DNA of 9,864 bases from positions 1 to 9,864 of the forward strand of contig CAMYQS010000031.1 in the NCBI GenBank assembly GCA_947296835.1, given 5' to 3'. The DNA comes from an uncultured Atopostipes sp. (GTDB taxonomy: Bacteria; Bacillota; Bacilli; Lactobacillales; Carnobacteriaceae_A). The notes beneath the pieces were generated by a model that saw nothing but the letters and a program-made list of their open reading frames with translations, had not been told where the DNA came from and did no database searches. Shown piece after piece: positions 7,664-9,864 of the stretch (position 1 is its first letter; every line of letters begins with the position of its first letter). Position numbers and translations under genes: made by a program.

Positions 7664-7677
7664 AAAACACTTGTTCT
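7664..7677 (-). promoter_or_regulatory. Candidate LexA/DinR (SOS) box upstream of parE
   Basis: The minus strand reads AGAACAAGTGTTTT. Against the Gram-positive DinR/LexA consensus CGAACRNRYGTTYC/G, it matches every constrained position except the two outermost bases. It lies 56-69 nt upstream of the parE start codon, just downstream of the predicted transcription start. From memory, parE-parC belongs to the LexA regulon in some Bacilli (B. subtilis and S. aureus studies), which makes the site plausible. Confidence 0.45.
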
Positions 7678-7690
7678 TATTTATAGAACA
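7672..7690. promoter_or_regulatory. Dyad TGTTCT-N7-AGAACA in the parE leader
   Basis: Two perfect 6-bp arms are separated by 7 nt and centred close to the predicted parE transcription start. The left arm overlaps the LexA-like box. The half-site order is the reverse of a LexA box, so this is a separate symmetry. It may be an operator or a short hairpin at the 5' end of the parE transcript. Its function is unknown. Confidence 0.35.
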
Positions 7691-7699
7691 TACTTTGTA

Positions 7700-7727
7700 A
7701 GTATACCATAAATATATGAAATATTAA
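7700..7727 (-). promoter_or_regulatory. Predicted parE-parC promoter (extended -10)
   Basis: On the minus strand TATACT (7700-7705) is preceded directly by TGG, an extended -10 form. A weak -35, TTAATA (7722-7727), lies 16 nt upstream. Transcription would start near 7693, giving a leader of about 85 nt. A+T-rich sequence nearer parE offers other possible -10 boxes but no convincing -35. Confidence 0.5.
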
Positions 7728-7765
7728 TTAAAAGATTGACTATACAAGCTTTCAAGTACTTAAAC

Positions 7766-7774
7766 TGTTATACT
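7766..7774 (+). promoter_or_regulatory. Alternative upstream promoter element toward plsY
   Basis: TGT followed directly by TATACT (7769-7774) forms an extended -10. No good -35 is at the right distance; TTGACT at 7736-7741 is too far away for this box. If used, transcription would start near 7781 with a leader of about 145 nt. It is weaker than the candidate nearer to plsY. Confidence 0.25.
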
Positions 7775-7841
7775 TACCTACTTTTTAAAGCCTTGTTCAT
7801 TGTACAGAAAGATAGATTTCATGACAATATCTAATTTTACG

Positions 7842-7869
7842 TTTAAAATCTATAAATACATGGTAAAAT
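7842..7869 (+). promoter_or_regulatory. Predicted plsY promoter
   Basis: TAAAAT (7864-7869) is preceded directly by TGG, an extended -10, with TTTAAA (7842-7847) 16 nt upstream as a weak -35. Transcription would start near 7876, leaving a leader of about 50 nt that includes the AGGAGA ribosome binding site. Sequence-based inference only. Confidence 0.45.
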
Positions 7870-7892
7870 AGACAAGACTTAATATTTGTCTA
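7869..7892. promoter_or_regulatory. Inverted repeat TAGACAA-N10-TTGTCTA at the plsY start site
   Basis: Perfect 7-bp arms (7869-7875 and 7886-7892) flank 10 nt. The dyad begins at the last base of the predicted -10 box and spans the predicted transcription start, where a repressor would block initiation. It does not resemble the FapR consensus of lipid genes. It could be an operator for an unknown regulator or chance symmetry in A+T-rich DNA. Confidence 0.3.
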
Positions 7893-7926
7893 AAATATTG
7901 ACGAATCTAGATTTAGGAGAGATTTT

Positions 7927-8532
7927 ATGGAAGTTGTACTTCAATGCATTATTGCTTATTTATTAGGGTCAATACCTTCAGGTGTTTGGATAGGTAAGAA
8001 TTTTTATAATAAAGACATCCGCGATTATGGAAGTGGAAATACTGGAGCGACAAATACATTTCGAATTCTTGGACCAAAAGCTGGTACATTGGCTTTAATC
8101 GGTGATGTTCTGAAAGGGAGTATTGCAACGCTAATTCCTATTTATTTCGGTACAGACATCCACCCGATGTTTATTGGATTGTTTGCGGTACTCGGTCATG
8201 TATACCCTATCTTCTTAAAATTTAAGGGTGGAAAAGCTGTAGCAACCACTGCAGGAGTAGCAATCGCCATTCATCCGCTGTTTGTTTTAATTTTTGCGAG
8301 TGTATTCTTAATCATCTTATTAATAACAAGTATGGTAAGTGTAGCGAGCATGTCTGCAGTTTTCCTAGCAGCAATTGGTTCGTTGTTTATAAATGACCCG
8401 ATCTTTTCAGTTATTGTTTGGTTCTTAGCTGCATTAATTATTTACCTACATCGCGCAAATATCACACGCCTTCGCAATAAAGAAGAAAGTCGAGTACCAT
8501 TCGGTTTAAACTCGTCAAAAAAAAATAAATAA
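7927..8532 (+). CDS. plsY: Acyl-phosphate:glycerol-3-phosphate acyltransferase (membrane)
   Basis: PlsY transfers an acyl chain from acyl-phosphate (made by PlsX) to glycerol-3-phosphate, giving lysophosphatidic acid, the first membrane step of phospholipid synthesis. The 201 residues match the family. Hydrophobic segments lie near 3-22, 54-74, 81-97, 110-133, 137-155 and 159-174, consistent with a multi-span protein. The signature motifs are intact: SGNTGATNTFR (Ser36 to Arg46), KGGKAVAT (100-107), and HRANITRLR with the following Glu187 (Asn178 and Glu187 fit motif 3). The C-terminus is basic (SSKKNK), as expected for a cytoplasmic tail. The start is set by TAGGAGA (7914-7920) 6 nt before the ATG. 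It is transcribed alone, diverging from parE and converging on hslU. plsY beside parE-parC is a recurrent arrangement in Bacilli. Confidence 0.95.
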   Translation: MEVVLQCIIAYLLGSIPSGVWIGKNFYNKDIRDYGSGNTGATNTFRILGPKAGTLALIGDVLKGSIATLIPIYFGTDIHPMFIGLFAVLGHVYPIFLKFKGGKAVATTAGVAIAIHPLFVLIFASVFLIILLITSMVSVASMSAVFLAAIGSLFINDPIFSVIVWFLAALIIYLHRANITRLRNKEESRVPFGLNSSKKNK

Positions 8533-8543
8533 GACCAAGTTAA

Positions 8544-8579
8544 AACCCGCTAGCATTTTTGCTAACGGGTTCTTTTTTT
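8544..8579. terminator. Shared terminator of convergent plsY and hslU
   Basis: A 12-bp stem (8544-8555 and 8560-8571) with a TTTT loop lies between the converging genes, 11 nt past the plsY stop. On the plus strand it is followed by seven T residues (8573-8579), typical of a Rho-independent terminator for plsY. The stem has one imperfect pair, C8550 with A8565. In the minus-strand RNA the same position becomes a G-U pair, so the hairpin is fully paired and is followed by four T residues, making it a reasonable terminator for hslU too. Confidence 0.88.
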
Positions 8580-8587
8580 GGTTTCTA

Positions 8588-9864
8588 TTATAGGATGTAG
8601 CGCGATAAGTCACTATCTTCTGCAATGTCGCCTACACGATCTTGTACATACTGTCTTGTAATTTGAACTTCTCCAATTTGCATGTCAGAAGCTTCAAACA
8701 ATAACTCTTCTAGCAACTTCTCTAAAATAGTATGCAAGCGTCTTGCTCCGATGTTATCCGTTTCATCGTTTACCTTTTGTGCTACAGATGAAATCTCTTC
8801 AATGGCATCCAACGTGAAGTTTACATGAATATCCTCAGTATCTAGCAACGACTTATACTGTTTAATTAATGAGTTCTTAGGCTCTGTTAGTATGCGGACA
8901 AAGTCTTCAGCCGTTAAATCATCTAACTCCACACGAATTGGGAAACGACCTTGTAACTCTGGAATCAAGTCACTTGGTGCTGAGGTGTGAAATGCACCCG
9001 AACCGATAAACAGAACATAGTCCGTTTTTACGTTACCGTATTTTGTACGAACAGTTGACCCTTCAACGATCGGTAAAATATCTCTTTGTACCCCTTCACG
9101 TGATACTTGTTGTTGACCGCTATCACTTCCAGAAGTAATTTTATCAATTTCATCCAAGAAGATAATACCGTTGTTTTCAGCTAGCTTAATCGCTTCTGTT
9201 TGGATATCTTCTGTATCAATTAACTTATCAGCCTCTTCATCAGTAAGTAGTTCAATCGCATCTTTTACAGCTAATTTTCGTTTAATTTTACGTGCTGGAC
9301 GCATCGCACTGAATGCATCTGAGAAATCAATCCCCATTTGTTCAAATTGTTCACTCATCGGACCAGCTGTTTTTAATTGTTTTTCTTCAACTTGAATCTC
9401 AACTTCACGATTGTCAAGTAAGCCACGTTTGATTTGGCTCTCTAACTCTGCACGTTTTGTTGAAATCTCTTCTGTAACTTCTTCTTCCGGCTCTTCTTGT
9501 GGTAAGTTCATAGAATCCGGATCCATCCCCATGCTTTGGAACATTTGGTTAAATGGATTTTGAGTTTTAGTCGATTTCTCTTTTTTAATACCTGGTACTA
9601 ATGCTTTCGCAATACGTTTAATTGCTAAATTTTCAGCACGAGCGTGAACATCGCTTCTTTTCTGGTCTTTAACGAGCAGGATAGCTTCTTCCACTAAATC
9701 ACGTACCATTGATTCGACATCACGCCCAACGTAACCGACTTCTGTGAATTTTGTCGCTTCTACTTTTATGAATGGTGCATGTAAAATATCTGCTAAACGT
9801 CGTGCAATTTCTGTTTTACCGACACCAGTAGGTCCAATCATTAAAATATTTTTAGGTGTAATCT
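8588..9864 (-). CDS. hslU: HslUV (ClpYQ) protease ATPase subunit, N-terminus cut by window edge
   Basis: HslU is the AAA+ unfoldase that feeds substrates to the HslV peptidase in the cytoplasm. The reading frame runs unbroken to the right edge: seven codons (ITPKNIL) precede the internal Met at 9841, so that Met is not the start. About 424 residues are visible; the family is about 460-475, so roughly 50 N-terminal residues are missing. Walker A is GPTGVGKT and Walker B is GIIFLDEID. A charged, variable I-domain (about visible residues 100-200) lies between them. QGRFPIRVEL, GARRLHT (sensor 2 Arg) and the C-terminal SRYIL, the tail that docks into HslV, are all present. It should be the last gene of its operon, ending at the shared terminator. 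hslV is expected just outside the right edge. Confidence 0.96.
   Translation of the reverse strand, partial: ITPKNILMIGPTGVGKTEIARRLADILHAPFIKVEATKFTEVGYVGRDVESMVRDLVEEAILLVKDQKRSDVHARAENLAIKRIAKALVPGIKKEKSTKTQNPFNQMFQSMGMDPDSMNLPQEEPEEEVTEEISTKRAELESQIKRGLLDNREVEIQVEEKQLKTAGPMSEQFEQMGIDFSDAFSAMRPARKIKRKLAVKDAIELLTDEEADKLIDTEDIQTEAIKLAENNGIIFLDEIDKITSGSDSGQQQVSREGVQRDILPIVEGSTVRTKYGNVKTDYVLFIGSGAFHTSAPSDLIPELQGRFPIRVELDDLTAEDFVRILTEPKNSLIKQYKSLLDTEDIHVNFTLDAIEEISSVAQKVNDETDNIGARRLHTILEKLLEELLFEASDMQIGEVQITRQYVQDRVGDIAEDSDLSRYIL

Larger units (their letters stand above)
7609..7926. other. Divergent promoter region between parE and plsY
   Basis: This 318-nt, very A+T-rich gap separates divergently transcribed parE (minus) and plsY (plus). 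No protein gene is supported. It holds an extended -10 promoter toward parE, a LexA/DinR-like box overlapping a second dyad in the parE leader, one or two promoter candidates toward plsY, and a 7-bp inverted repeat at the predicted plsY start site. The stretch of about 7775-7840 shows nothing I can interpret. Confidence 0.7.

Noticed and set aside
7741..7790. FapR-type lipid operator around AAGTACTTAAACTGTTATACTTACC
   Set aside because: It shares only scattered bases with the FapR consensus and lacks its symmetry.
7821..7871. A 16-codon plus-strand ORF upstream of plsY (MTISNFTFKIYKYMVK) as a leader peptide
   Set aside because: It has no ribosome binding site, lies mostly upstream of the better plsY promoter and shows no attenuator-like codon run; chance in A+T-rich DNA.
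8588..9841. hslU starting at the Met at 9841
   Set aside because: The frame stays open to the window edge with family-typical residues (ITPKNIL) before it, and there is no ribosome binding site; the true start is outside.
1..9864. A novel defence, mobile or biosynthetic system
   Set aside because: Every long ORF is a recognisable core gene of normal length, and the gaps contain only short regulatory structures.

Overview
The window is a compact, A+T-rich stretch of core chromosome from a low-GC Gram-positive fermenter (Bacillota, class Bacilli). Three things point there: strong AGGAG-type ribosome binding sites, an anaerobic pyruvate formate-lyase system, and topoisomerase IV genes beside plsY. 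From memory, the ParC and ParE wording (for example GNNGSMDGDPAAAMRY and DKIIIMTDADTDGAHIQT) looks most like Lactobacillales (streptococcal/enterococcal type). That assignment is an inference and goes no finer than order. There are no mobile elements, CRISPR arrays, RNA genes or phage genes.

Layout, left to right. (1) 1-2824, minus strand: the pflB-pflA operon, with pflA cut off by the left edge. PflA is the radical-SAM enzyme that installs the glycyl radical in PflB, which splits pyruvate into acetyl-CoA and formate. (2) 2825-3151: a 327-nt gap holding the parC terminator and a rich pflB upstream region. It has a good sigma-A promoter, a cre-like site, a Fur-box-like dyad and two further inverted repeats. 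(3) 3152-7608, minus strand: parE-parC, the two topoisomerase IV subunits, overlapping by one base (TAATG). (4) 7609-7926: a divergent promoter region between parE and plsY, with a LexA/DinR-like box and dyads. (5) 7927-8532, plus strand: plsY, a membrane glycerol-3-phosphate acyltransferase. (6) 8533-8587: a hairpin terminator shared by convergent genes. (7) 8588-9864, minus strand: hslU, the ATPase of the HslUV protease, missing its N-terminus at the right edge.

The genes fall into four unrelated housekeeping jobs: fermentation, chromosome decatenation, phospholipid synthesis and protein quality control. I see no undescribed multi-gene system here. The points most worth a second look are in the topoisomerase IV genes and the regulatory gaps. 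ParE has Asn431 where the family has an almost invariant Asp (EGDSAGG), the same change as known quinolone-resistance substitutions. ParC has Thr at the main quinolone-contact Ser. A LexA-like box lies upstream of parE, and a Fur-like dyad lies next to a cre-like site upstream of pflB.
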